Shown: positions 22,516-31,613, numbered from the stretch's first letter. The stretch: 64,000 nt of DNA from Corynebacterium mustelae (GCF_001020985.1 NZ_CP011542.1:2418001-2482000), one strand, 5' to 3'. The notes: generated by a model not told the origin, from the sequence alone. Numbers and translations: made by a program.

Positions 22516-22936
22516 GCTATCTAGTATGTCTGTTCACGCTCCTTAAGTCACGTCATGCCCCCTTATTTTTTACGTGGCTTAGGCACCGCCCATTCCCCTC
22601 CCCCACCATTATCCGGTAAAAAATGGTGCAATATTCATCGGGAACTTTTTTAGTTTTTATCCGACGTTAGAAAAATCGCAGGTCATTGCCGCACGATACC
22701 AAAGCTGGGATTCCATGTAGCAACTTTGCCCCATAGCGAAGCTGATTTTTCCACACATTCACCAAAAAACCTTCGTGAGTTATATCACATGATATTTCCC
22801 GCCGTTTCAGCTGGCCTCCAACTTTCGTTTGCCCCTCTCCTACCTCGTCTTTTAGTTGTAGAAGTCCCTTTTCCCACCCCTTAAAAAACATTTTTTAGCA
22901 TTCGGGAACTTTATACCGTCTCCATCCGACGCAAAA
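22516..22936. other. Intergenic regulatory region upstream of ctaE
   Basis: No credible gene lies here; a 74-codon minus-strand ORF (22667-22891) has no Shine-Dalgarno and an unlikely composition. The region separates the ctaF terminator from ctaE and contains the CRP/GlxR-like site at 22774-22789. The ctaE promoter is expected here, but I could not single out its -10/-35. Confidence 0.5.
22774..22789. promoter_or_regulatory. GlxR/CRP-like site upstream of ctaE-qcrCAB
   Basis: CGTGAGTTATATCACA matches TGTGA-N6-TCACA at nine of ten fixed positions. It lies about 260 bp upstream of ctaE. As I recall, GlxR controls bc1-aa3 genes in C. glutamicum, which fits. Confidence 0.6.
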
Positions 22937-22968
22937 AGCTGCCCCGCGAAAATATCCGCAGGGCAGCT
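22937..22968. terminator. Terminator of ctaC-ctaF
   Basis: AGCTGCCC / GGGCAGCT arms with an additional inner GCG/CGC pairing; on the minus strand the hairpin is followed by TTTTT. It lies 27 bp after the ctaF stop. Confidence 0.85.
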
Positions 22969-22995
22969 AAGAAAGCTAGACGCTAACCAAAGACT

Positions 22996-23448
22996 TTAGT
23001 GTTTTTCCTTTGGCAAACCATATTGCAGGTTCAGCATGGTGGTGGTGTAGATCAGCAGCACGGCACCTAGTGCGATCATCCAGTAATGCATGAATACGAT
23101 ACCGAAGCCTAGAACCGCTACCGCGCCGGACATGGCAGCTGGCCAGATGGAGAATGGAGAGAAGAAACCGAGGGTTCCGGCTCCATCAGCAATCTCCGCT
23201 TCCTCCCAATCCTCTGGCAACACATCAATGCGTTTTTCAGTGAAGTGAAGATAACCACCGAGCATCAAGGCCAATGCGGTAGCCAGGATGAGGGAAACCC
23301 CGCCAGCCCATTCGAAGTTAAATGAACCGCCACCGTCAACGTAAAGGTTACCGGTGTCATCCAGGTACATAGTTCCCAGGAAGTAGAGCACAGACATGAC
23401 CCCGAGGAAGGCCGCCATACTGTACATAATTTTTGCTGTTGCGCGCAT
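22996..23448 (-). CDS. ctaF: Cytochrome c oxidase subunit IV, actinobacterial type
   Basis: 150-residue membrane protein with helices near residues 8-27, 46-65 and 97-140, and a conserved central loop containing [20 protein letters not shown] followed by FFSPFSIWP. It is the actinobacteria-specific fourth subunit of the aa3 oxidase and lies 22 bp downstream of ctaC, in the same transcript. Confidence 0.95.
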   Translation of the reverse strand: MRATAKIMYSMAAFLGVMSVLYFLGTMYLDDTGNLYVDGGGSFNFEWAGGVSLILATALALMLGGYLHFTEKRIDVLPEDWEEAEIADGAGTLGFFSPFSIWPAAMSGAVAVLGFGIVFMHYWMIALGAVLLIYTTTMLNLQYGLPKEKH

Positions 23449-23470
23449 GTTCCTTTTACCTCCTTAAAAC

Positions 23471-24553
23471 TTAAGCCTTGTGGTTATCGACAGCATTGTC
23501 GCCGTCACGGGTGTCACGGTTGGAATTGAACGGTGCGGTCGAAGTAGCGTAGCCAGCCTCACCAATGTGCTCCAAAGCCTGAGCATTTGTAGCTTGTGGG
23601 TTCTTTGTACGGAAGTCGATGTACTTTCCGAAATTCTCTGGCGAAACGACCCGAAGTTCAAAGTTCATCATCGCGTGGTAGGTACCGCACATTTCAGCAC
23701 AGCGACCAACGAAAGCGCCTTCTTCTTCGATTGCTTCAATCTGGAATCGGCGTTCCTGCTTGTTGACCTCTGGGTGCGCATAGGTGTCCCGCTTGAAAAG
23801 GAATTCAGGCACCCAGAACGAGTGGCTTACGTCCGCCGAGGCAAGCTGGAATTCGATTGGCGTTTGGGAAGGAACGACCAAAACTGGAATTTCTTCCGTA
23901 GTGCCAACAGTTTCAATCTTGTCGAAGTGAAGGTAAGAGTAGTCGGACTTAGAACGCCCATTGATTGGGTTGTTGCCGTTAGGGTCAACTTTGGAGGCTT
24001 CGGCCTGTGCTTGACGCTCAGCATCCTTACCGTCGTAGTCCTTTCCGTCGACAGTAAGATCGCCAGATACCGCCTGATAGCCGAACTTCCAGTTCCACTG
24101 GTAAGCGGTGACGTCAACGACAACCTTTGGATCCTTGTCCAAGGCGGTAACTTTGTCCTGGGTCTGGACGGTGAAGAAGAATAATCCCATGACAATAAGG
24201 ATCGGCATGATGGTCAACACCAATTCAACTGGGATGTTGTATTGGGTTTGACGCGGGAATTCGTCTTTACCCGCTTTCTTTGCCCGCTTAGCGGACCACG
24301 CGAACATGCCGTAAATAAACAGGCCCCACATGATGAAACCAATGATCCATGCAACGACCCATACCCAGACCCAGAAGTTGTACATTGCGGTTGCTTCTGG
24401 AGTAATGCCCTTTGGCCAGCCCATTCCCAGGAACCAACCCAACGCACCTTCTGGTGCTGCCACGTCACATCCTGCGAGAGCCGTAGCACCTAGAGCCAAA
24501 ACACCGCTGAGCAATGTTTTGCGACCAAAGCCACGCTTGTGCTGCTGTTCCAC
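23471..24553 (-). CDS. ctaC: Cytochrome c oxidase subunit II
   Basis: About 360 residues. A lipoprotein-type signal (LALGATALAGC) gives a predicted lipidated Cys, followed by two transmembrane helices and a periplasmic cupredoxin domain with the CuA ligands in CAEMCGTYHAMM and the earlier HSFWVPEF. It has the corynebacterial insertion rich in D/Q/K between strands (around KDYDGKDAERQAQAEASK). I chose GTG at 24551-24553 (protein begins with EQQHKRG) by similarity to the C. glutamicum protein; the frame is open to 24577. Confidence 0.95.
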   Translation of the reverse strand: MEQQHKRGFGRKTLLSGVLALGATALAGCDVAAPEGALGWFLGMGWPKGITPEATAMYNFWVWVWVVAWIIGFIMWGLFIYGMFAWSAKRAKKAGKDEFPRQTQYNIPVELVLTIMPILIVMGLFFFTVQTQDKVTALDKDPKVVVDVTAYQWNWKFGYQAVSGDLTVDGKDYDGKDAERQAQAEASKVDPNGNNPINGRSKSDYSYLHFDKIETVGTTEEIPVLVVPSQTPIEFQLASADVSHSFWVPEFLFKRDTYAHPEVNKQERRFQIEAIEEEGAFVGRCAEMCGTYHAMMNFELRVVSPENFGKYIDFRTKNPQATNAQALEHIGEAGYATSTAPFNSNRDTRDGDNAVDNHKA

Positions 24554-24793
24554 GCGCGTCTGCCTTCCTTTACACACTAGTTTTCTTTGGACATCTGCCT
24601 ACATTTACCTGCCTGCAATACGCCCACGTCTATCTTCGCAGGATAGCGCATATTCGGGTCGATTCAGGAACTTTATTATTTTTTACTCTTTTTAGGTTTT
24701 CTCAATCCTTGCTCAATACAAGGGTTCCTTACTGGGAAATTCCCGAGTTTCCGTGACATTTAGCGCATATTTTCCGCCCGGTTCACTTTGCAA

Positions 24794-24809
24794 TGTAACC
24801 CATCTCACA
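24794..24809. promoter_or_regulatory. GlxR/CRP-like site between ctaC and asnB
   Basis: TGTAACCCATCTCACA matches TGTGA-N6-TCACA at nine of ten fixed positions. It is in the 435-bp divergent region, about 240 bp upstream of ctaC and 180 bp upstream of asnB, and could serve either gene. The rest of this divergent region shows AT-rich stretches but no other motif that I could define. Confidence 0.55.
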
Positions 24810-24988
24810 ATTTCACGATTGGTTATCCATCTTTCGTATGCCCACAATTTTCGCCGGAAGTTACCCCCACTTTCCATCCGGTTAACCGCCGTGTGGCAAA
24901 GATGTTCAACCTGAGGTTTTGGGAGTACTGTTGATCGGAAACCGTATTGGACAATCTTGATCCTTGATAAAGGAGGATTCCACTTACC

Positions 24989-26911
24989 ATGTGTGGACTT
25001 CTAGGCATGCTGACCAGCAATGCAGACGCGGCCCGCTTTGTGCCGGCTATCGAAAAGGCCTTGCCTTGTATGCGACATCGTGGGCCTGATGAGGCTGGCA
25101 GCTGGCACGACGACAATGCAGTCTTCGGCTTCAATCGACTGTCCATTATCGACCTGGAGCATTCTCACCAGCCGCTGAGGTGGGGGCCGCCGGAAAATCC
25201 TGATCGTTACGCGATGACCTTCAACGGTGAAATTTATAACTACATTGAGTTGCGCGATGAGCTCGGCAAGTTAGGCTACACCTTCAATACTTCCGGTGAT
25301 GGCGAACCTATCGTTGTTGGTTTCCACCATTGGGGTGCAGATGTGGTGCGGCATCTGCGCGGCATGTTTGGCATTGCCATTTGGGACAGCGTTGAAGAGA
25401 AACTGTTTCTCGCTCGCGACCAGTTCGGGATTAAGCCTCTTTATTACGCCACCACCGCAGCCGGAACGGTGTTTTCTTCGGAAAAGAAGTGCATTTTGGA
25501 AATGGCTGATGCCATTGGCCTTGAACTTGCGTTGGATAAACGCGCCATCGAGCATTACATCGATTTGCAGTACGTTCCGGAGCCAGAAAGCCTGCATAGC
25601 GGGATCCGTCGGCTAGAATCCGGTTGCACCGCGACTGTTTCTATCGGAGGTGAAGTCAAACAAACTCGGTATTTCCGGCCTCAGTTCCCGGCGCAGCATG
25701 TACCGAAAAACAAGGAACAAAACTTGTTTGATCGGATTGCTCGGGCGTTGGAGGACAGCGTCGAAAAGCACATGCGTGCCGACGTAACCGTTGGTTCCTT
25801 CTTATCCGGAGGCATCGATTCCACCGCTATTGCCACCCTTGCAAAGCGCCATAACCCGGATTTACTCACCTTCACCACTGGTTTTGAGCGCGAAGGCTAC
25901 TCAGAGGTCGACGTTGCCGCCGAATCCGCTGCGGCGATCGGCGTCGAGCACATCGTCAAAATTGTCTCCCCGGAGGAATACGCAGACGCGATCCCAAAGA
26001 TCATGTGGTATCTGGATGATCCGGTCGCCGATCCGTCGTTGGTTCCGCTGTTCTTCGTCGCCCAGGAAGCCCGCAAGCACGTCAAGGTTGTGCTCTCAGG
26101 TGAAGGAGCCGACGAATTGTTTGGCGGCTACACCATTTATAAAGAGCCGCTGTCACTAAAGCCGTTTGACTATGTTCCTTCGCCACTACGTAAGGGACTA
26201 AACCGTCTGTCCCAGGTTCTGCCGGAGGGTATGAAGGGTAAGTCGCTGCTTGAGCGCGGTTCCATGACCATGGAGGATCGTTATTACGGCAATGCGCGTT
26301 CCTTCAACTTTGAGCAAATGCAACGGGTTATCCCGTGGGCTAAGCGGGAATGGGACCACCGTGAGGTGACCGCGCCGATCTACGCCCAAAGCGTCCACAT
26401 GGATCCAGTTGCCCGAATGCAACACCTGGATCTGTTCACCTGGATGCGAGGCGATATTTTGGTCAAGGCGGACAAGATCAATATGGCTCACTCCTTGGAA
26501 CTTCGGGTACCGTTCTTAGATAAGGTGGTTTTCGAGGTGGCAGAAACCATTCCGCATGACTTGAAGATCGCCAATGGCACCACGAAATACGCATTGCGTA
26601 AGGCGATGGAACAAATCGTTCCCGGCCATGTGTTGCATCGAAAGAAGTTGGGATTCCCGGTGCCGATGAGGCACTGGCTGGCTGGTGATGAGCTATTCGG
26701 TTGGGCGCAGGACACGATCAATGCATCACAGACTGAGGATATCTTTGATAAGAAAGCCGTACTAGAGATGCTGCATGAGCATCGCAATCAGGTCAGCGAC
26801 CATTCCCGGCGGCTGTGGACCGTGCTGGCGTTCATGGTGTGGCACGGTATTTTCGAGGAAAAGCGTATCGACCCTGGTATCGAAGAGCGCGACTATCCGG
26901 TGTATCTGTAA
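24989..26911 (+). CDS. asnB: Glutamine-hydrolysing asparagine synthetase (AsnB/LtsA)
   Basis: 640-residue two-domain enzyme. The class II glutaminase domain begins MCGLLGML with Cys2 as nucleophile after Met removal, and the synthetase domain has the PP-loop FLSGGIDSTAIA (about 271-282). Corynebacterial LtsA is of this family; its loss makes cells sensitive to lysozyme and the gene sits next to the oxidase genes, so amidation of cell-wall precursors is a possible in vivo role besides asparagine synthesis. Very good Shine-Dalgarno AAGGAGG. A decamer GTCGAAAAGC lies in the coding sequence at 25760. Confidence 0.94.
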   Translation: MCGLLGMLTSNADAARFVPAIEKALPCMRHRGPDEAGSWHDDNAVFGFNRLSIIDLEHSHQPLRWGPPENPDRYAMTFNGEIYNYIELRDELGKLGYTFNTSGDGEPIVVGFHHWGADVVRHLRGMFGIAIWDSVEEKLFLARDQFGIKPLYYATTAAGTVFSSEKKCILEMADAIGLELALDKRAIEHYIDLQYVPEPESLHSGIRRLESGCTATVSIGGEVKQTRYFRPQFPAQHVPKNKEQNLFDRIARALEDSVEKHMRADVTVGSFLSGGIDSTAIATLAKRHNPDLLTFTTGFEREGYSEVDVAAESAAAIGVEHIVKIVSPEEYADAIPKIMWYLDDPVADPSLVPLFFVAQEARKHVKVVLSGEGADELFGGYTIYKEPLSLKPFDYVPSPLRKGLNRLSQVLPEGMKGKSLLERGSMTMEDRYYGNARSFNFEQMQRVIPWAKREWDHREVTAPIYAQSVHMDPVARMQHLDLFTWMRGDILVKADKINMAHSLELRVPFLDKVVFEVAETIPHDLKIANGTTKYALRKAMEQIVPGHVLHRKKLGFPVPMRHWLAGDELFGWAQDTINASQTEDIFDKKAVLEMLHEHRNQVSDHSRRLWTVLAFMVWHGIFEEKRIDPGIEERDYPVYL

Positions 26912-26939
26912 CTAAAGACGCACGGGCGGCGTCGAAAAG

Positions 26940-26987
26940 CTAAAAAGCGTCGAAAAGCATAACACGTTGCTTTTCGACGCTTTTTAG
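26940..26987. terminator. Perfect 20-bp inverted repeat, bidirectional terminator
   Basis: Arms 26940-26959 and 26968-26987 are exact complements around an 8-base loop, and the outer ends provide A5/T5 tracts for both directions. It separates the convergent asnB and Fe-S carrier genes. Each arm contains one copy of GTCGAAAAGC in opposite orientation, with a third copy just outside at 26931-26940. Confidence 0.93.
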
Positions 26988-26994
26988 TGCGGTT

Positions 26995-27342
26995 TTAGTT
27001 AAACGAATCGCCGCAGGCGCAGGAACCAGTCGCATTTGGATTTTCTATGGCAAAACCAGAGGACTGGAGGGTGTCTTCAAACTTCACGGTAGCCCCCATG
27101 AGGAATGGAACACTCTTCTTATCTACGACAAAACGCAGACCATCGTAATCGTCGATTTTATCGCCGTCTAAGAGCTCGGTTTGGAACTCCAACCGATATT
27201 GCAGACCAGCGCAACCACCAGCAGCTACAGCCAGCCGCAGGAAATACTTATCGCCGTCTTCCTCCTGCGCGATCAATGCTTTAGCCTTAGCGACGGCTTC
27301 CGGGGTAACGATAACGCCTGTATTAGTTGTTGGGGTTGTCAT
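26995..27342 (-). CDS. erpA: A-type iron-sulfur cluster carrier (HesB/IscA/ErpA family)
   Basis: 115-residue protein with the three conserved cysteines in GGCAGLQY and the C-terminal CAC motif (GSCACGDSF). It delivers Fe-S clusters to apo-enzymes in the cytosol; LipA and QcrA in this window are Fe-S proteins, though their dependence on this carrier is only inference. Position equals Rv2204c. Convergent with asnB across the bidirectional terminator. Confidence 0.9.
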   Translation of the reverse strand: MTTPTTNTGVIVTPEAVAKAKALIAQEEDGDKYFLRLAVAAGGCAGLQYRLEFQTELLDGDKIDDYDGLRFVVDKKSVPFLMGATVKFEDTLQSSGFAIENPNATGSCACGDSFN

Positions 27343-27571
27343 TTATGCTCCTTATAAAATGCTTCAACACATAAAAGTGCTTGGGCACCATTATGCACCT
27401 TTAAAGTCGCTGCGGCTAACTCATCTAAAGATTACTCGCTTTAGCTTTGGTTTTAATACCCTCACCGTCGATATATTTACCATCGTTCTCTTTTTTAGGT
27501 AACCGATATGGATACATTTTCGCAATCCGCCGCATTGTTTCCTATTTGGGGTTCTGGGTACTCTGGTTGTC

Positions 27572-28270
27572 GTGAAACCTTCTCAATCAAAGTCTGTGGA
27601 ACCACACGAAACCTCCAGCGAAACCACCGCGACCGAATCAACTTCAACCGGTGCTAGGCAGTCGAAGGCCTATACCCCTAAGAAAGGCCACGCCACCCCG
27701 AAGCGTAAACAGGCCCAAACGCATTCAGGCAGCTTTGAGTCACGGTTTACCCCAGCTGAATCGTTGGGAGAATCTCGCAAGCGTCGTAAAGAGCTAAAAG
27801 CATCTATGTCCAATGCGGAGTGGAAAGCGTATAAAGCCGAACAGAAAGAAGCCCGCAAGCAACGGCAACGCGCTGCCCAACGGGGTATGGACTCCGGCGA
27901 CGAACGCTATCTCCTACCCCGTGATAAGGGGCCAGAGCGGGCATTTGTGCGGGATTTGGTTGATTCCAAGCGGCACCTTAATTCGTATGTCATGCCGTTT
28001 GCCATCGGATTACTGCTAGTCATGATGGTTTCCACCAGTTATCCCAGCATCTCCAACATTGTTTCCATCGTGGCAATGTTGATCATGCTGGTGTTCTTCG
28101 CCGAGGCTGTCATGTTGGGACGGGCCGCTTCCCGTGCGGTTCGCGAGAAATTCCCCAATACCACTGAGAATGGTTATGCCATCGGTTTCTATGCATTTGG
28201 CCGCGCATCACAACCTCGACGTTGGCGCACGCCAAAACCAAAGGTCGAAATCGGCGATATCGTCAAATAA
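27572..28270 (+). CDS. DUF3043 membrane protein
   Basis: 232 residues: a polar, Lys/Arg/Thr-rich N-terminal half (about 1-125, disordered or nucleic-acid binding in character), then conserved RDLVDSKRHLNSYVMPF and two closely spaced transmembrane helices (about 138-155 and 160-182), and a basic tail. This matches the actinobacterial DUF3043 family of unknown function. The GTG start at 27572 lacks a Shine-Dalgarno; TACTCT (27559-27564) could be a -10 for a leaderless transcript. Precedes cobU by 14 bp, so likely cotranscribed. Confidence 0.8.
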   Translation: MKPSQSKSVEPHETSSETTATESTSTGARQSKAYTPKKGHATPKRKQAQTHSGSFESRFTPAESLGESRKRRKELKASMSNAEWKAYKAEQKEARKQRQRAAQRGMDSGDERYLLPRDKGPERAFVRDLVDSKRHLNSYVMPFAIGLLLVMMVSTSYPSISNIVSIVAMLIMLVFFAEAVMLGRAASRAVREKFPNTTENGYAIGFYAFGRASQPRRWRTPKPKVEIGDIVK

Positions 28271-28284
28271 TGTAAGGCGGCTTC

Positions 28285-28809
28285 GTGCGTACTCTCGTGT
28301 TAGGCGGTGCCCGCTCTGGTAAATCAGCTTTCGCGGAAAAGTTAGTCGGAACCGCCGACTGCATATATGTAGCAACAGCTCGACCGTGGCCTGGGGATAC
28401 TGATTTTGACCAGCGCATCGCCCAGCATCGCCGCCGCCGCCCGCCCAATTGGGAGACAGAAGAAACCACAGACGCTGTAACTGTTTTAGCCGATCCGCCG
28501 CAGGCAACCGTGCTTGTCGACGACTTAGGTACCTGGTTGACGCACACCATTGATCGTCGACAAGCGTGGGAGCTACCGCGCGGCACCATCGCAGCTGAAA
28601 TTGATGCCTTAGTCTCGACAGTCGCAGCTTTCCCTGCCGACCGGGATCTGATTATGGTCAGCCCGGAAGTGGGCATGGGGATTATTCCAGAACACCGGGC
28701 AGGACGGCTGTTTCGCGATGAAATTGGGGCGTTGAATGCCGCTATCGCCAAGACGTGCGAACAAGTGGCATTCGTTATCGCAGGCCAAGTGTTATGGCTT
28801 AAACATTAA
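28285..28809 (+). CDS. cobU: Adenosylcobinamide kinase / adenosylcobinamide-phosphate guanylyltransferase
   Basis: 174 residues with the P-loop GGARSGKS at the N terminus, the IYVATARP strand, the RRxxPxxWxTxE-type segment RRRRPPNWETEE and VLVDDLGTWLTH. It phosphorylates adenosylcobinamide and attaches GMP, preparing it for the lower ligand. GTG start at 28285. First of the cobU-cobT-cobS set; upstream corrin-ring genes are not in the window, so this set serves salvage or late assembly. Confidence 0.92.
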   Translation: MRTLVLGGARSGKSAFAEKLVGTADCIYVATARPWPGDTDFDQRIAQHRRRRPPNWETEETTDAVTVLADPPQATVLVDDLGTWLTHTIDRRQAWELPRGTIAAEIDALVSTVAAFPADRDLIMVSPEVGMGIIPEHRAGRLFRDEIGALNAAIAKTCEQVAFVIAGQVLWLKH

Positions 28810-28909
28810 CCTGTAGTTATCACCGGCTCCCCAACCACCAGCGATGGAAAATGATGCGGCTGGCGGTTTACGTATATTTTTTAATAACCAATCACTTCAC
28901 AAGAAAGCC

Positions 28910-29983
28910 ATGACTGCCATGCAGCCTTCCGATTTTTTCCCACAGATCCAAGCACCCGACGCTGAAAGCGCAGCTAAGGCCCGGGAGTACCAGTTAACGT
29001 TGACCAAACCAACCGGCGCGTTGTCGCGCTTGGAAGATCTCGGTGTATGGCTTTCCGCTTGCCAAGGTCAGGTGCCGCCGAAGAAAATCACCCAACCTAG
29101 GTTGGTAGTTTTCGCCGGTGACCACGGAATTTCAGCGCATGGCGTTTCACCTTACCCCAGAGAAGTGTCGATTCAGATGGCAGCGAATATTAACGCCGGA
29201 GGTGCGGGCGTCAACGCCATTGCGCAGGACTCCGGTATCGGCATTCGGGTGGCCGATATTTCCCTCGACCACGACGCCACCGGCCCTGAGCGGGTGATGC
29301 GGTGTTGCGGGCGGATTGATGTCGAGGATGCCATGTCGCAGGAGCAATTGCGGCACGCGATTGAGGTGGGTAAGCGCATCGCCGATGAGGAAATCGATGC
29401 TGGTGCAGACTTCCTTATGGCTGGCGACCTGGGAATCGGCAACACTTCTCCGTCTGCGGTCATAATTGGTTTGTTAACAAATCACGAACCGGTGGTTGTT
29501 ACTGGCCGGGGTTCCGGAATTGATGACGAGGGATGGAAACGCAAAGTGGCGGTGGTACGCGACGCGATGTTTAGGGCTCGCGAGGACAAAGGTGACGTGC
29601 TAGCGATCATGCGCAAGGTCACGTCGCCGGAATTAGCCGCGATGGCGGCGTTCATCGCCCAGGCTGCTGTGCGTCGCACCCCAATCTTGCTGGACGGGGT
29701 TGTGGTTACTGCCGCTGCGATATTGGCAGACAAACTCGCCCCTGGTGCTCGTAAATGGATGCAAGCCGGGCACCAATCCGCCGAACCAGCCCACGAATTT
29801 GCCCTGACATATTTGGGTTTAGAACCGCTGCTCACCCTTGGTCTTCGACTGGGTGAGGGCTCCGGTGCTGCCGCCGCTTTTCCGTTGATGCGCATGGCGG
29901 CAAATATCATGGCCGACATGGCGACCTTCGATTCAGCCCAGGTTTCCGGTGCCGATGCGGTTCCCGACGACCGGTTCGCCTAA
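28910..29983 (+). CDS. cobT: Nicotinate-nucleotide--dimethylbenzimidazole phosphoribosyltransferase
   Basis: 357 residues. It makes alpha-ribazole phosphate, the lower-ligand precursor of cobalamin. Family features are KPTGALSRLEDLGVWL, FAGDHGISAHGVSPYP, GDLGIGNTSPSA and the C-terminal LRLGEGSGAAAAFPLM with the catalytic Glu. Start: ATG at 28910 is preferred because AAGAAAG precedes it; the frame is open from 28844, where no Shine-Dalgarno is seen. Confidence 0.93.
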   Translation: MTAMQPSDFFPQIQAPDAESAAKAREYQLTLTKPTGALSRLEDLGVWLSACQGQVPPKKITQPRLVVFAGDHGISAHGVSPYPREVSIQMAANINAGGAGVNAIAQDSGIGIRVADISLDHDATGPERVMRCCGRIDVEDAMSQEQLRHAIEVGKRIADEEIDAGADFLMAGDLGIGNTSPSAVIIGLLTNHEPVVVTGRGSGIDDEGWKRKVAVVRDAMFRAREDKGDVLAIMRKVTSPELAAMAAFIAQAAVRRTPILLDGVVVTAAAILADKLAPGARKWMQAGHQSAEPAHEFALTYLGLEPLLTLGLRLGEGSGAAAAFPLMRMAANIMADMATFDSAQVSGADAVPDDRFA

Positions 29984-30011
29984 CTCCCCTGTTTAACAAA
30001 CGGAAACAACC

Positions 30012-30842
30012 ATGTCGGATAAAGCCCACTTCGTTCCCGGCGAACACGGCCCAGCAATTATCGAGGGCCCGTTGACCGCACTGAGTTGGATGACGATCCT
30101 GCCAGTAACTGGTGCATCAGCATTCGACCGGATCACTGGTACCCGTGTCATGAACAGCTTGCCCATAGTGGGAATTTTTGTTGGTGTCATGGGTGCATTG
30201 CTAGCGGTGGGGCTTCATAGTATTGGAACTCCTGGGTTTCTCATCGGGGTGCTAGTGGTTGCTGGTTGGCAGCTATTCAATCGGTTCATGCACATCGACG
30301 GGCTTGCCGACGTCGGCGATGCGCTCGGTTCCTATGCCGAACCTGCCAAAGCGCGGGAGATTTTGGCCGATCCGCACGCGGGTTTGATTGGCATGGCTGG
30401 CGCGCTGCTTGCCCTTGTACTTCAGATTGCGGCAATCGCCGCGATTACCGATGCTGGCGTTGCACCGGTGATCGCGGTAATTCCCGTCGTCGGCCGGATT
30501 TGCACAATGGTGGGTGCCTGGCGGGGTTTTAATCCAATGAAGCCCACGGGTTTCGCCGCGTTGGTTATCGGTACCGTGCGCACTAAAGCGATTGTCGCGT
30601 GGTCGTTGGCAAGCTTCCTTTTGGCCACTGGGTGTTTATTGGTTGCAGGTATCCCGCTGACGATTGGTTTAGTAGGCTACCTGTGCTGTTTGATCTTCGC
30701 CATTATCGTGGCGATCATACTCGCCCGCCATTGCAGCAAGCGGTTCTCCGGTCTTAATGGCGACACCTGTGGTTTTATCACCGAAATCTGTACCAGCCTT
30801 TGTGCCGCGTTGATCGGCATCATCCTTTCCGCAGTGCTGTGA
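30012..30842 (+). CDS. cobS: Adenosylcobinamide-GDP ribazoletransferase (cobalamin synthase)
   Basis: 276-residue polytopic membrane enzyme joining adenosylcobinamide-GDP to alpha-ribazole. The diagnostic cytoplasmic motif HIDGLADVGDALGS is present, as are LSWMTILPVTG at the N terminus and DTCGFITEICTSL near the C terminus. Last gene of the cobU-cobT-cobS operon, 28 bp after cobT. Confidence 0.93.
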   Translation: MSDKAHFVPGEHGPAIIEGPLTALSWMTILPVTGASAFDRITGTRVMNSLPIVGIFVGVMGALLAVGLHSIGTPGFLIGVLVVAGWQLFNRFMHIDGLADVGDALGSYAEPAKAREILADPHAGLIGMAGALLALVLQIAAIAAITDAGVAPVIAVIPVVGRICTMVGAWRGFNPMKPTGFAALVIGTVRTKAIVAWSLASFLLATGCLLVAGIPLTIGLVGYLCCLIFAIIVAIILARHCSKRFSGLNGDTCGFITEICTSLCAALIGIILSAVL

Positions 30843-30955
30843 CGATAAAGCTTAAAACGGTGCCTGGATACCTGAGTCATCACTTACGACCATGGGGGAA
30901 TGATAGAAATCTGCCTCATTCAAGAAGGCGACTTGCTGAACCGGATGGGCAAAGT

Positions 30956-30967
30956 TTACACGTGTAA
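30956..30967. promoter_or_regulatory. 12-bp perfect palindrome, possible operator
   Basis: TTACACGTGTAA lies in the 160-bp stretch between the convergent ends of cobS and the small membrane protein. Its position is unusual for an operator. No other function is evident. Confidence 0.3.
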
Positions 30968-31001
30968 GATAACGAACAGTTGTAAAACTTTAGAGGGGTT
31001 G

Positions 31002-31241
31002 TCAACGCTGAGCTTTTCGACGCTTCAGCCGCCCATGTAGAAGCACGGCGATTGTTGTCGATGCGGCTGCGACAACACTAATTAGCGAAACTACGTTCCA
31101 AATAAGAACCCATTGGGGTGTACTACACACGAGGTATTCGTGTTCCATCAGGCGATAATCGATTCCGGCGGCAATCATGGAAAGTACCAAAGAAACGATC
31201 CCTACGACCAGAAACCCAATTGCCAGGTTTAGTTTATTCAT
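31002..31241 (-). CDS. Small membrane protein, two transmembrane helices
   Basis: About 79 residues if it starts at the ATG at 31239-31241 (MNKLNLAIGFLVVG); the frame is open to 31292. Two hydrophobic helices (about 5-26 and 45-68) flank a short loop, and a basic tail ends GRLKRRKAQR. The tail is encoded by sequence containing the decamer GTCGAAAAGC at its very end. I do not recognise a family. The start lacks a clear Shine-Dalgarno. Confidence 0.55.
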   Translation of the reverse strand: MNKLNLAIGFLVVGIVSLVLSMIAAGIDYRLMEHEYLVCSTPQWVLIWNVVSLISVVAAASTTIAVLLHGRLKRRKAQR

Positions 31242-31316
31242 CCGCTGTGTTCTAAAAATGGTGGTGCCACTAGTTAAATCTCGTCGCGCCACCGCTGTTA
31301 CTCACTTCTTGGGTGC

Positions 31317-31598
31317 TTAGCCTTCCTGGAATTTTTGCCAGGCGGTTTCACCTTCGGCCAACAGTTCTTCAAATTCGGCGCGAGTGTCCCACCGGTACAG
31401 CTCAGCCCAGTCGGGATCGCAGTGTTCGTGAATGAGATACACCGGTTCGTTGCGTCCGCGCGGGACGCAGACTGCATCGTCGCAATCAATTCGCCGGGCA
31501 ATCACGACCAGGTCGCGGCCTAACCACTGCCTGTAGTACTCGTTGGTGGCACGTGACTGCGTGGGGCTGAGGAACTCCCACATTTCGCCTGCTGTCAT
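31317..31598 (-). CDS. Hypothetical protein, 93 aa
   Basis: Soluble, acidic, Trp-rich protein (MTAGEMWEFLSPTQSRATNEYYRQW at the N terminus, AEFEELLAEGETAWQKFQEG at the end). I do not recognise the family. It follows ilvE by 15 bp on the same strand and may be cotranscribed with it. Codon use is like that of its neighbours, so a real gene is likely. Confidence 0.6.
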   Translation of the reverse strand: MTAGEMWEFLSPTQSRATNEYYRQWLGRDLVVIARRIDCDDAVCVPRGRNEPVYLIHEHCDPDWAELYRWDTRAEFEELLAEGETAWQKFQEG

Positions 31599-31613
31599 AT
31601 ACCTGCCGTCACG

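Noticed and set aside
22667..22891. 74-codon minus-strand ORF upstream of ctaE
   Set aside because: Lies in a regulatory region, no ribosome-binding site, no recognisable protein.
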